A stretch of DNA of 32,942 nt from Xanthobacteraceae bacterium (GTDB lineage Bacteria; Pseudomonadota; Alphaproteobacteria; Rhizobiales; Xanthobacteraceae): positions 1-32,942 of the forward strand of contig SHVN01000001.1 of assembly GCA_009694215.1 (NCBI GenBank), read 5' to 3'. Below the pieces are notes generated by a model, which saw only the letters and a program-made list of their open reading frames with translations, did not search any database and was not told where the DNA came from. Every line of letters begins with the position of its first letter. The stretch's first letter is position 1. Position numbers and translations under genes: made by a program. Shown here in pieces: positions 24,786-31,736 of the stretch.

Positions 24786-26018
24786 TTAGGACGCCAGTCG
24801 CGTCGGCGCTGGTATCGGTATGTTTCCAACTTTCGGCAGCTCCGGCTGATGGCCGTAGAGCCACGACATGTCGAGGCTGCCTTCCTCGCTCCATTCGCGC
24901 AGCAGCTTGTTGCGAAGCTCGCGGTTGACGCCGCTGGCATGATAGATCTCGCCGAACACGCGCGCCATAAGCTGCACCCGCGCGGTGCGCAGATAGCGCA
25001 GCTCCTGGTATTTCTGGAACGCAGTGCCGTAGTCGCGGCCGCTCGCCTCGATCTGGTTGGCGAGGCAGACCGCATCCTCGATCGCCGTGTTGGCGCCCTG
25101 CGCGAGATATTGAAGCATCGGATGCGCGGCGTCGCCCAGGAGCGTGATGCGGCCTTTCGTCCAGTTCTTGATCGCCGGGCGGTCGCACAGCACCCACATC
25201 TTCCAGGCATTGATTTTTTGCAGCAGCGCGCGCACCGGCTCGCATTTGTCGGCGAAGCGTAAGTGCAATTCCGCCGGATCGCCGAAGGTGTCCCAGCCTT
25301 CCTCGTAGCGGTCGGAGTGGAACACCGCGACGAGGTTGAACAGTTCGCCGCGGCGGAGCGGGTAGTGCACCAGATGGGTCTTCTCGCCGCACCAGACGAT
25401 CATCTTGGGGATGCGGTATTCCGCCGGCCATTCGGACGTCGGCAGCACGGCGCGATAGGCGATGTGGCCGGACACAACGGGCTTGCCGTCGCCGACGATC
25501 TTCTCGCGCACGGTGGACCACAGCCCGTCGCAGCCGACGAGCGCCGAACCTTGGTAGGTCTCGCCGGTCTCGGTCTTCACCGTGACGCCCGAGCCGGTGT
25601 CGTCGATTGCGACCACCTTCTGCGAGATCGCGAGCTTGATGAGGTTCGATTTCTTGCACGCGTCGAGAATGACGTTGAGCATGTCGGCGCGGTGAATGAC
25701 GCCGTAAGGCGCGTGGTATTTGTCGTGGAAGCGCTTGTCGATTTTCATGTCGACAATGGTTTCCTCCGTGATCGAGTCGCGGAACTCCAGGCCTTCGGGA
25801 AATGCACACCAGTGAAACATCTGCTCGGTCAGTCCCAGCACTTCGAACATCCGGAACACGTTGGGGCCGAGCTGGATACCGGCGCCGATCTCCTTGAACT
25901 CCGGCGCCTGTTCCAGCACCTGCACCGGGATGCCTTTGCGCGATAGCGCCAGCGCCGTCGATAGCCCGCCGATGCCGCCGCCGACGACCAGCACAGGTTG
26001 ATTGACGCTCGCACTCAT
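24786..26018 (-). CDS. FAD-dependent hydroxylase, 3-hydroxybenzoate 6-hydroxylase/salicylate hydroxylase-like
   Basis: A 410-residue single-component flavoprotein hydroxylase. VLVVGGGIGGLSTALAL (9-25) is the FAD fold, VGCDGLWSTVREKIVG (161-176) the DG motif and ITLLGDAAHPMLQYLAQGANTAIEDA (291-316) the GD motif. APEFKEIGAGIQLGPN (38-53) and the compact length resemble 3-hydroxybenzoate 6-hydroxylase, which makes gentisate, and salicylate hydroxylases. The start at MSASVNQPV gives the proper N-terminus; an upstream in-frame ATG would add ten unconserved residues. It is the first gene of a two-gene operon with the class II aldolase protein and is divergent from the seventh Bug gene, 86 bases away. 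No gentisate dioxygenase is present, so the true substrate is open. Confidence 0.88.
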   Translation of the reverse strand: MSASVNQPVLVVGGGIGGLSTALALSRKGIPVQVLEQAPEFKEIGAGIQLGPNVFRMFEVLGLTEQMFHWCAFPEGLEFRDSITEETIVDMKIDKRFHDKYHAPYGVIHRADMLNVILDACKKSNLIKLAISQKVVAIDDTGSGVTVKTETGETYQGSALVGCDGLWSTVREKIVGDGKPVVSGHIAYRAVLPTSEWPAEYRIPKMIVWCGEKTHLVHYPLRRGELFNLVAVFHSDRYEEGWDTFGDPAELHLRFADKCEPVRALLQKINAWKMWVLCDRPAIKNWTKGRITLLGDAAHPMLQYLAQGANTAIEDAVCLANQIEASGRDYGTAFQKYQELRYLRTARVQLMARVFGEIYHASGVNRELRNKLLREWSEEGSLDMSWLYGHQPELPKVGNIPIPAPTRLAS

Positions 26019-26104
26019 ACCGCTACCCCCGGACTTCAGGCACAGTCTCACTCTAGAGCAAGATGCGGAAACGTGGAAAGCTCTGCCCTGGGGAGGACTG
26101 CCAT

Positions 26105-27076
26105 ATGGAAAAGGCTATGGTTGCATTGCTGACGCTTGGGCTGCTCGGCGCCGGCGCCGCATCGGCGACCGCGCAGAGCTATCCCAGCAAGACCATCACC
26201 GTCGTTTCTCCGGCGTCGGCCGGCGGCGTGACCGACACCATCGGCCGGGCGCTGGCGCAGCGTTTCAACAAGACCTGGGGCCAGCAGGCGGTAGTTGAGA
26301 ACAAGCCCGGCGCCAACAACCAGCTTGCCGCCGAATACGTCGCCAACGCGCCGCCCGACGGCCACACGCTGTTCGTCGCGCCGGACGGCACCTTCGTGGC
26401 CAATCCCAGCCTCTATCCCAAGCTGCCCTACGATCCGTACAAGAGCTTCACGCCGATCAGCGGGCTGATGATCATCAATCACGGATTGATTTTTCATCCA
26501 GCGTTTCCGCCGGGTAACGTCAAGGAACTGCTGGAGCTTGCCAAGCAGAAGCCAGGCACGATCAACTACGGCACCTTTGGCATCGGTTCGAGCGGCCACC
26601 TCAACATGGTGCTGCTGGAGACCATGGCCGGCGTGAAATTCCAGGCGGTCCATTACAAGGGCGCGGCGCCGGCGATGAACGACGTGGTCGCCGGTCACAT
26701 CCAGATGGGCTTCGTCAGCGTCGGCTCGGCGTTGCCGCAGGCGAAGGGCGGCACGCTCAAGCTCGTCGCGATGGGCGGCAAGAAGCGCATCCCGCAACTG
26801 CCGGACGTCCCGGCGGTGGCGGAGACCGTGCCGGGATTCGAGGCGGTGTCGTGGTTCGGGCTGTTCGGGCCGGCCGGCATGGCGCCCGAGCTGGTGGCGA
26901 AGATCAACGCCGAGGTCCGCGCGCTGTTCGCCGATCCTGAATTCCAGAAGACGTATCTCGACCGCTATCTGTTCCAGTCGATCGCCGGCTCGCCGGACGA
27001 GCTGATGAGCTTCGTTAAATCCGAAGAACCGAAATGGCGGAAGATCATCGAGGACGCCAAGATCAAGGTGGAGTGA
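26105..27076 (+). CDS. Bug/TctC-family substrate-binding protein (7 of 7)
   Basis: A 323-residue periplasmic binding protein with a Sec leader (VALLTLGLLGAGAASATAQ) and mature start SYPSKTITVVSPASAGGVTD. NKTWGQQAVVENKPGANNQLAAEY is strongly diverged from the LGQ-VVENR-GAGG motif of the other copies. PPDGHTLFVAPDGTF, LPYDPYKSFTPI and AVHYKGAAPAMNDVVAGHI are the remaining blocks. The ATG follows GGGGAGGA by a normal spacing. The stop shares its last base with the ATG of the carboxymuconolactone-decarboxylase-family gene (TGATG), so it is coupled to an enzyme, suggesting its ligand feeds that pathway. Confidence 0.9.
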   Translation: MEKAMVALLTLGLLGAGAASATAQSYPSKTITVVSPASAGGVTDTIGRALAQRFNKTWGQQAVVENKPGANNQLAAEYVANAPPDGHTLFVAPDGTFVANPSLYPKLPYDPYKSFTPISGLMIINHGLIFHPAFPPGNVKELLELAKQKPGTINYGTFGIGSSGHLNMVLLETMAGVKFQAVHYKGAAPAMNDVVAGHIQMGFVSVGSALPQAKGGTLKLVAMGGKKRIPQLPDVPAVAETVPGFEAVSWFGLFGPAGMAPELVAKINAEVRALFADPEFQKTYLDRYLFQSIAGSPDELMSFVKSEEPKWRKIIEDAKIKVE

Positions 27077-27480
27077 TGAGCGCGGACAAGAAAGAGCTTC
27101 CCGCCGACCTTGCCAGGTTTCGCGACAGCTACGTCGAAATGTTCGGCACGCTGCCACCGCTGCCAGCCGCCCGGTTCGAGTTCTCCGGCGAGGTGAATCC
27201 TGAATTCCTCCGCGTCTCCGAGCAAATGCGAAAGGGCGCATTCTATTCAGACGTGCTAGATATGAAGACGACGCAGCTCATCCTGTTCGGCATGCTGCTC
27301 GCCGAGCACAACACCGTCGGCGCACAGGCCCACGCTGCTGCGGCGCGCAAGGCAGGCGCAAGCTGGGAAGAACTGCATACGGTGATGCAGCTTGCGGCCG
27401 CGACCGGCGCGCTCTGGGCGGCCAACAACGGCGGCGCACTGCTCAAGACGCTGCGGGATAAGGAGCAGGGCAAGTCATGA
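27076..27480 (+). CDS. Carboxymuconolactone decarboxylase family protein
   Basis: A 134-residue all-helical protein. The CMD-type core is TTQLILFGMLLAEHNTVGAQAHAAAARKAGASWEE (about 70-104) followed by a second helix pair ending GALWAANNGGALLKTL. The Cys-x-x-Cys pair of AhpD-like peroxidase members is absent. Glu and His of the core are kept, as in PcaC-type 4-carboxymuconolactone decarboxylases, which release CO2 in the protocatechuate branch. A PcaC-like isomerase/decarboxylase function is therefore plausible but not proven. It is coupled to the seventh Bug gene (TGATG). Confidence 0.82.
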   Translation: MSADKKELPADLARFRDSYVEMFGTLPPLPAARFEFSGEVNPEFLRVSEQMRKGAFYSDVLDMKTTQLILFGMLLAEHNTVGAQAHAAAARKAGASWEELHTVMQLAAATGALWAANNGGALLKTLRDKEQGKS

Positions 27481-27541
27481 CGGTCCCGCCAGCAGCCTGA
27501 CAAACTCCGGCGGTGGCTGCCCCTATTTTGTGCTGCGGTAT

Positions 27542-27592
27542 GTTGCAGATTTGCAACTTCGAGAGGAATTTCCGAAAGATGCCGTTCTCGAA
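27542..27592. promoter_or_regulatory. Pair of inverted repeats in an intergenic region, operator-like
   Basis: Within the AT-richer gap 27481-27651, GTTGCA (27542-27547) pairs perfectly with TGCAAC (27552-27557) over four bases. TTCGAGA (27558-27564) pairs with TCTCGAA (27586-27592) over 21 bases. These could be repressor sites or RNA hairpins in front of the small gene at 27652. No clear -35/-10 pair or T-tract was found, so the function is open. Confidence 0.3.
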
Positions 27593-27651
27593 TAGTTGCG
27601 AGGGGAACGAATCGGATAGCCATACCATCGATTCTAGACGGATCTTAAGAC

Positions 27652-27882
27652 ATGACCCTTCAGAAGGCCGTATTTCAATCGACACGACAGGAAGCTCCGC
27701 GCTCGGAGCCTGACCCGGTGCCGGGCAGCCTTATGACTCCGACAATGCGCGCGGCGCTCGATGCATTGGAGCGCGAGTTTGCCGAACTTATGAGCGGCAA
27801 GCGCGGCGCGACATTGTCCAATGAGGTCGATCACCGTATCGACGTGGCCCGGCGGCTGCTCGGAATTTCGAACCAGCGCTGA
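27652..27882 (+). CDS. Small hypothetical protein
   Basis: A 76-residue frame with no recognised family. The first 25 residues are polar and probably unstructured (Gln/Ser/Pro-rich). The rest (RAALDALEREFAELMSGK, then EVDHRIDVARRLLGI) looks like two amphipathic helices and has a more protein-like composition. No Cys, signal peptide or membrane segment is present. The RBS before the ATG at 27652 is poor. An internal start at 27733 would give 49 residues beginning MTPTMRAALD and keep the helical part. It could be a cytosolic regulatory or adaptor protein, but nothing in the sequence says so. An opposite-strand frame over the same DNA is arginine-rich and rejected. Confidence 0.42.
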   Translation: MTLQKAVFQSTRQEAPRSEPDPVPGSLMTPTMRAALDALEREFAELMSGKRGATLSNEVDHRIDVARRLLGISNQR

Positions 27883-27950
27883 CCGATCTGCGCAGCGGGC
27901 CGCCGATCGCAGACAGCATCGGCCATGGCCGCGTTTCGCTCGTTCTTCCC

Positions 27951-28898
27951 CTAGCGCGGCAACCCCGGCATCAGCTTGAGCGCGTTGTCGCGTTCGATCG
28001 CCTGCAGGTCGGCGGCGGAGAGCTTTAAGCTCGCGAGCCCCTTGATGGTGGTTTCCGGCGCCCAGAACGGATAGTCGGTGCCGAACAACAGGTGCGACAT
28101 CGGTACGATGTCGAGCACCGCCCGCATCGCGCCGGGCGTGGTGACGCCGACCACATCGACGTAGAGCTTGCTCAACTCGTGCATCACGCCGTTCGGAACG
28201 CGCGCGTTCAGCTCCGGCCGATTCTTGGCCAGGCCCGCGAGGCGGTTGGCGATCATGGCGAGCGCGCCTCCACCGTGCGAGAAAATCCATTTGATGTTGG
28301 GGCAGCGGTGCAGCGTGCCGCCGAACAGCAGGCTGACGATCGCGCGGGTGGTGTCGAACGGAAATTCGATGGTCGGCGGCGGGATGTTCGGGATAACGTT
28401 GAAAGCAAAGCTCGCCGCCGTCGGGTGGAAGTAGACCACGGCCTTGCGCCGGTCGAGCTCATCGAACACTGGCGCGAAGGCCTCGTCGCCGGGATATTTG
28501 TCCAGGTAGTTCGTGGTCAGAGCGATGCCGTCGACCGCAAGCTCGTCGAACGCATATTCGATCTCGCGGAGCGAGCCCTCGACGTCCGGTAGCGCCAGCG
28601 CCGCGAAATGGCCGAACCGGCCCTTGTAGTCGCGCTGCATCTTCGCCGCGGCCTCATTCATCTCGCGTGCGAAGGTTCGCGATGAGGCGGCGTCGCCCAG
28701 CCATACGCTCGGCGTCGAGACCGACAGCACCGACACCGCGATGCCATCCTTGTCCATCGTCTCGATGGCCTGGCTCGGATGCCACTTCTTCAGCCGCTCG
28801 TAGAACGCATGGGTGGTGTGCTTGAGCACGTCCCCGGTCTTTTCGATGTAGATCGGCGGATAGGGATGATGATGGGTGTCGATTCGGTGGCGGGCCAT
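27951..28898 (-). CDS. Amidohydrolase-family decarboxylase, ACMSD/6-methylsalicylate-decarboxylase-like
   Basis: A 315-residue metal-dependent amidohydrolase. Metal ligands are visible in order: the HxH motif in IDTHHHP (His9-His11), His158 in VVYFHPT, His208 in IFSHGGG and Asp275 in LLFGTDYPF. FPFDTTRAIVSLLFGGTLHR (179-198) is a segment shared with 6-methylsalicylate and related non-oxidative aromatic decarboxylases; ACMSD itself decarboxylates aminocarboxymuconate semialdehyde. A non-oxidative decarboxylation of a hydroxyaromatic acid is therefore the best guess. The gene is divergent from the intradiol dioxygenase, 144 bases apart, which fits a decarboxylase supplying a diol or triol to ring cleavage. 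The RBS is weak. A hairpin at 28918-28942 sits just before the start codon. Confidence 0.85.
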   Translation of the reverse strand: MARHRIDTHHHPYPPIYIEKTGDVLKHTTHAFYERLKKWHPSQAIETMDKDGIAVSVLSVSTPSVWLGDAASSRTFAREMNEAAAKMQRDYKGRFGHFAALALPDVEGSLREIEYAFDELAVDGIALTTNYLDKYPGDEAFAPVFDELDRRKAVVYFHPTAASFAFNVIPNIPPPTIEFPFDTTRAIVSLLFGGTLHRCPNIKWIFSHGGGALAMIANRLAGLAKNRPELNARVPNGVMHELSKLYVDVVGVTTPGAMRAVLDIVPMSHLLFGTDYPFWAPETTIKGLASLKLSAADLQAIERDNALKLMPGLPR

Positions 28899-28917
28899 GG
28901 GTCAACTCGCGGCACAT

Positions 28918-28942
28918 CTGCGGGGCAGGATGCCTGCCGCAG
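28918..28942. promoter_or_regulatory. Imperfect hairpin next to the amidohydrolase start
   Basis: CTGCGG-G-GCAGG is followed after AT by GCCTGC-CGCAG, giving an imperfect stem with one bulged G, about 20 bases upstream of the - strand start codon at 28898. It could be an operator in the divergent promoter region or a leader structure in the - strand mRNA. Confidence 0.3.
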
Positions 28943-28956
28943 GGTGGGATGGGGGA

Positions 28957-28985
28957 TTGAGCAATCCTGTCCGCAAGCATATCAA
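28957..28985 (+). promoter_or_regulatory. Possible sigma70-type promoter for the intradiol dioxygenase
   Basis: TTGAGC (28957-28962), a 17-base spacer and TATCAA (28980-28985) each match four of six consensus positions. They would place a start of transcription about 50 bases before the ATG at 29043, which is preceded by AAGGAG at 29031-29036. The match is modest and untested. Confidence 0.35.
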
Positions 28986-29042
28986 TTCGGCCAAGGAATA
29001 CAGCAGGCGGCGGCGCCTGGAGCATAGCCCAAGGAGAACGCA

Positions 29043-30008
29043 ATGATCATCGACGGTCCGGATTCGGTGACCAACGCGGTGCTGAGCGAGATCGAGCGCG
29101 CGCCCGATCCGCGCTTCCGCGAGGTGATGACGGCGTTGGTGAAGCATCTGCACTCGTTCGTTCGCGAGGTGAAGCTCTCCGAGGAGGAGTTCCACCAGGC
29201 CTGTGCGATCGTCAACGCCATCGGGCAGAGCTCCAATTCCTTCCATAACGAGGCGGTGCTTGCGTCGGGCTCGCTCGGGGTCTCGACCCTGGTTTGCCTG
29301 CTCAACAACGGCAAGAACGGAGCAACCGAGACCACAGCGAACCTGTTGGGGCCGTTCTGGCGGCTCGATTCCCCGCGCACGGAGAACGGCGGTTCGATCG
29401 TGCGCTCGTCGACGCCGGGGCCGGAACTGTTCGTCAACGCCTGGGCCAAGGACCGCGACGGAAAGCCGGTGGTGGGCGCCGACGTCGACGTCTGGCAGTC
29501 CTCGACCGAAGGGCTCTACGAGAACCAGGACCCGACCCAGGCCGACATGAATCTGCGCGGCAAGTTCACCACCGACGCCGACGGCCGCATCTCGTTCCGC
29601 AGCATAAAGCCGGCAGGCTATCCGATCCCTATCGACGGGCCGGTCGGCGATCTGCTGAAAGCGCAAGGGCGCCACAACATGCGGCCGGCGCATCTGCACT
29701 TCCTGATCTACAAGCCGGGTTTCAAAACCCACATCTCCCAGGTCTATCTGCCGGACGATCCGAATATCGAGACCGACGTGCAGTTCGGCGTGACCAAGCG
29801 GCTCTTGGGCGACTACGTCCGCCACGAAAACGAGAAGGCGCCGGCGCCCGGCGTGAAGGACCCATGGTTCTCGCTCGACTACACCTTCATCATGGATGCG
29901 GGCACCGCGAAGCTGCCGCGCCCGCCGATCCAGGACAAGGCGAAGAACACCGACATGCGGCCGCAGTATCTGCCGGAGGCCAATCGCGCGCCGGCGATGG
30001 CGAAGTAG
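29043..30008 (+). CDS. Intradiol ring-cleavage dioxygenase (hydroxyquinol/catechol 1,2-dioxygenase type)
   Basis: A 321-residue Fe(III) intradiol dioxygenase. Residues 1-100 are the helical N-terminal dimerisation domain of the catechol/hydroxyquinol class, ending in the hallmark NLLGPFWR (100-107). The iron ligands are Tyr159 (STEGLYENQD), Tyr193 (AGYPIPIDGP), His217 and His219 (MRPAHLHFL). The N-terminal style and the GPFW-R-x-DSP segment favour hydroxyquinol 1,2-dioxygenase, which makes maleylacetate, over catechol 1,2-dioxygenase. No maleylacetate reductase is in the window. A strong AAGGAG precedes the ATG. It stands alone on the + strand, divergent from the decarboxylase, and is followed by the tandem repeat region. 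Confidence 0.92.
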   Translation: MIIDGPDSVTNAVLSEIERAPDPRFREVMTALVKHLHSFVREVKLSEEEFHQACAIVNAIGQSSNSFHNEAVLASGSLGVSTLVCLLNNGKNGATETTANLLGPFWRLDSPRTENGGSIVRSSTPGPELFVNAWAKDRDGKPVVGADVDVWQSSTEGLYENQDPTQADMNLRGKFTTDADGRISFRSIKPAGYPIPIDGPVGDLLKAQGRHNMRPAHLHFLIYKPGFKTHISQVYLPDDPNIETDVQFGVTKRLLGDYVRHENEKAPAPGVKDPWFSLDYTFIMDAGTAKLPRPPIQDKAKNTDMRPQYLPEANRAPAMAK

Positions 30009-30018
30009 CGCTTTCGCA

Positions 30019-30366
30019 TTAACGGAAAACTTTATCACCGGAATCGATTTCGATTCGCGGAACGATTCGTCTTTTTTGGAACGAAACGAGACATTAGCAA
30101 GAACATCGGAGCGTTCCTGTTTAACGCGTGGACGAGATTTATACGTGCGCCTTAACGGATAATTTTCCAGCGGAATTTGATTCCGATTCGTGCCCCGATT
30201 CGTTCTTTGAGAACGGAGTTGGACATTTGCCAGAACATCGGCGCGCTCGAGTTTGATGCCGCGCGCGATCGGGCCGGCCGCGTTAACGTAAAATTTTTCT
30301 GCGCGACAGAATTTCGATTCGCATCCGATTCGTTCTTTGCGAACGAAGCAGGACATTCCCAGGAAC
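30019..30366. repeat. Three degenerate ~131-133 bp tandem repeats in a 400-base gene-free region
   Basis: Copies begin with TTAACG at 30019, 30152 and 30283; the third is cut short at about 30366. Shared blocks are TTAACGgAAAA near the start, GATTCG...CGATTCGT(T)CTTT in the middle, GAACG, and GACATT..CA(A)GAACATCGG; the GACATT boxes lie at 30090, 30222 and 30352. In copies 2 and 3 the middle block makes a small hairpin, CGTTCT-TTG-AGAACG (30201-30215) and CGTTC-TTTGC-GAACG (30331-30345). Base composition is more AT-rich than the neighbours. The stretch lies between the dioxygenase stop (30008) and the convergent LivK-type gene end (30416). No credible gene is seen inside on either strand. Confidence 0.82.
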
Positions 30367-30367
30367 A

Positions 30368-30393
30368 AAGCCGCCGCCTTTCGGCGGCGGCTT
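30368..30393. terminator. Strong hairpin terminator between convergent genes
   Basis: AAGCCGCCGCC (30368-30378) and GGCGGCGGCTT (30383-30393) form a perfect 11-bp stem with the loop TTTC. There is no long T-tract on either side; only short TT/TTT runs flank the stem. Its place between the + dioxygenase/repeats and the end of the - strand LivK-type gene suggests it stops both transcripts. Confidence 0.75.
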
Positions 30394-30415
30394 CTCATAT
30401 GCCGTATGGATACGG

Positions 30416-31684
30416 CTACTTCTTTCTTGCGTTCTCGTAGGGGTAAATCATCTCGCCGGTCTTGTACTCCGGCGGCCACAGGATCGGCTGCTTGGCGCCC
30501 GACTTGAACTGCTCGACATTGTTGGGCTCGATGTTCTGGAACTGGGTCAGCACCATCCGGGACTTGGACCACTCGCCGTCCTTACCGAACGAAAGCTCAC
30601 CGACCACAGTCTTGAAGCTGTGGCTGTGGATGTATTTGGCGAGCACCTCGTGGTCGAGGCTCTTGGTCGCGGTAACAGCCTGCTCCAGAATCTGCCCGTT
30701 GGTATAGCCGAATGGAACGAAGGCATAGCCGATCTGGTCGGTCTTCAGCTCCGCGGCCTTGGCCTGGTAGCGCTTCATCAGGTCGTCGAGACCCGGGAAG
30801 TTGAACTTCGGCGACGGCACGAAGCTTTCGAGGATGATGAGGCCGTTCTGCACCGCGCCGAGCTGCACCTTGATCGGGGTGACCAACTGGCCGATCAACG
30901 CCCCGCCGAACATTTTCGGCGTGAGGCCGATCTCGTTGGCCGCGCGCACGATACCGACGCTGTCGGGCGCATAGGCGCCGGCATAAACGATGTCGGCATT
31001 GGCGGCCTGGACTCCGCGCATTACCGGCGTGAAGTCCGTTGTGCTCGGCGGATAGCTCTTGTCGTAGATCAGCTTGAAGCCGTGCTTTTTCAGCTCCTCG
31101 CGCGCGCCCGTGGCGGCGGCCTGGGCGAACTCGGCGTCGGCGGCGATGATCGCCACCGTCTGCGGCTTCGGATTCTGCTTCGCCGCCATCTCGAAGAAGC
31201 CCTTGGAGAAGGCGTTCACGCCGTCCGAGCCGACCGGCACCATCGAGAAGTATTTGTCGTAGTTGTACTCGCGGTTGATGCCGATCGCGGTGTAGCTGAT
31301 CAGCATCTTCTTGTTCTGGATGATCGTCGGCATTGCCGGCGCGACGAAGTTGGTCCCGTAGGGACCAACCAGCAGATCGGCTTTGTCCACCGAGATCAGC
31401 TTGGTGTAGAGGCCCGGCACGCTGGCTGGATTGCTCTGATCGTCATAGACGATGATTTCGACCGGGCGGCCCAGCAGTCCGCCCTTGGCGTTGATGTCAT
31501 CGCGCCAGAGCTCGATCGCGGCCTGCAGCATCTTGCCGGCGGGGGCGCCCGCGCCGGTCAGCGCGAGGCTCATTCCGACCCTGATCGGGTTGCCGCTCTG
31601 GGCCGATGCGCCCGAGTGACAGAGCAGGACCGTTATCGACGCCGCGGCGAACGCGCGCAGCGCATTCCAGAAAGCGTTCAACAT
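30416..31684 (-). CDS. ABC transporter substrate-binding protein, branched-chain amino acid (LivK/HAAT) type
   Basis: A 422-residue periplasmic binding protein. The signal peptide is about 29 residues (AFAAASITVLLCHSGASAQ) and the mature part begins GNPIRVGMSLALTGAGAPAGK, the classic type I receptor start. INAKGGLLGRPVEIIVYDDQSNPA (about 70-93) and LLVGPYGTNFVAPAMP are strongly conserved family segments. In alphaproteobacteria such proteins often bind aromatic acids rather than amino acids, which suits the neighbouring ring-cleavage genes (inference). No permease or ATPase genes follow. The ATG at 31682-31684 is preceded by GGAGGAG; a longer in-frame extension lies before the signal peptide and is rejected. 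Confidence 0.9.
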   Translation of the reverse strand: MLNAFWNALRAFAAASITVLLCHSGASAQSGNPIRVGMSLALTGAGAPAGKMLQAAIELWRDDINAKGGLLGRPVEIIVYDDQSNPASVPGLYTKLISVDKADLLVGPYGTNFVAPAMPTIIQNKKMLISYTAIGINREYNYDKYFSMVPVGSDGVNAFSKGFFEMAAKQNPKPQTVAIIAADAEFAQAAATGAREELKKHGFKLIYDKSYPPSTTDFTPVMRGVQAANADIVYAGAYAPDSVGIVRAANEIGLTPKMFGGALIGQLVTPIKVQLGAVQNGLIILESFVPSPKFNFPGLDDLMKRYQAKAAELKTDQIGYAFVPFGYTNGQILEQAVTATKSLDHEVLAKYIHSHSFKTVVGELSFGKDGEWSKSRMVLTQFQNIEPNNVEQFKSGAKQPILWPPEYKTGEMIYPYENARKK

Positions 31685-31698
31685 CGTCTCCTCCATTG

Positions 31699-31728
31699 GG
31701 CGGCGTGACGTTACGCGCCGCCTTTTTT
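31699..31728 (+). terminator. Hairpin with T-tract facing the + strand, inside a - strand operon
   Basis: GGCGGCG (31699-31705) and CGCCGCC (31716-31722) form a stem followed by TTTTTT (31723-31728), a good intrinsic terminator shape for + strand transcription. It lies in the 52-base gap between the VOC gene and the LivK-type gene, both on the - strand. It could stop antisense transcription from the left, or in - strand mRNA act as a 5' stabilising hairpin before the LivK RBS. Confidence 0.5.
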
Positions 31729-31736
31729 GCAGACCC

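Noticed and set aside
27076-27480. AhpD-type peroxidase
   Set aside because: The Cys-x-x-Cys-type redox pair needed for that activity is absent.
27634-28290. A - strand frame over the small gene and the amidohydrolase end
   Set aside because: It overlaps the amidohydrolase in another frame and is Arg/Ala-rich with no motif.
30019-30366. CRISPR array
   Set aside because: Units are ~131-133 bases, degenerate along their whole length and have no alternation of identical repeats with unique spacers.
28902-30572. A 556-codon open frame on the - strand across the dioxygenase and the tandem repeats
   Set aside because: It is antisense to a gene with all iron ligands conserved, is very Arg/His-rich, has no recognisable domain and ends inside another gene. 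The partly repeated protein sequence only mirrors the DNA repeats.
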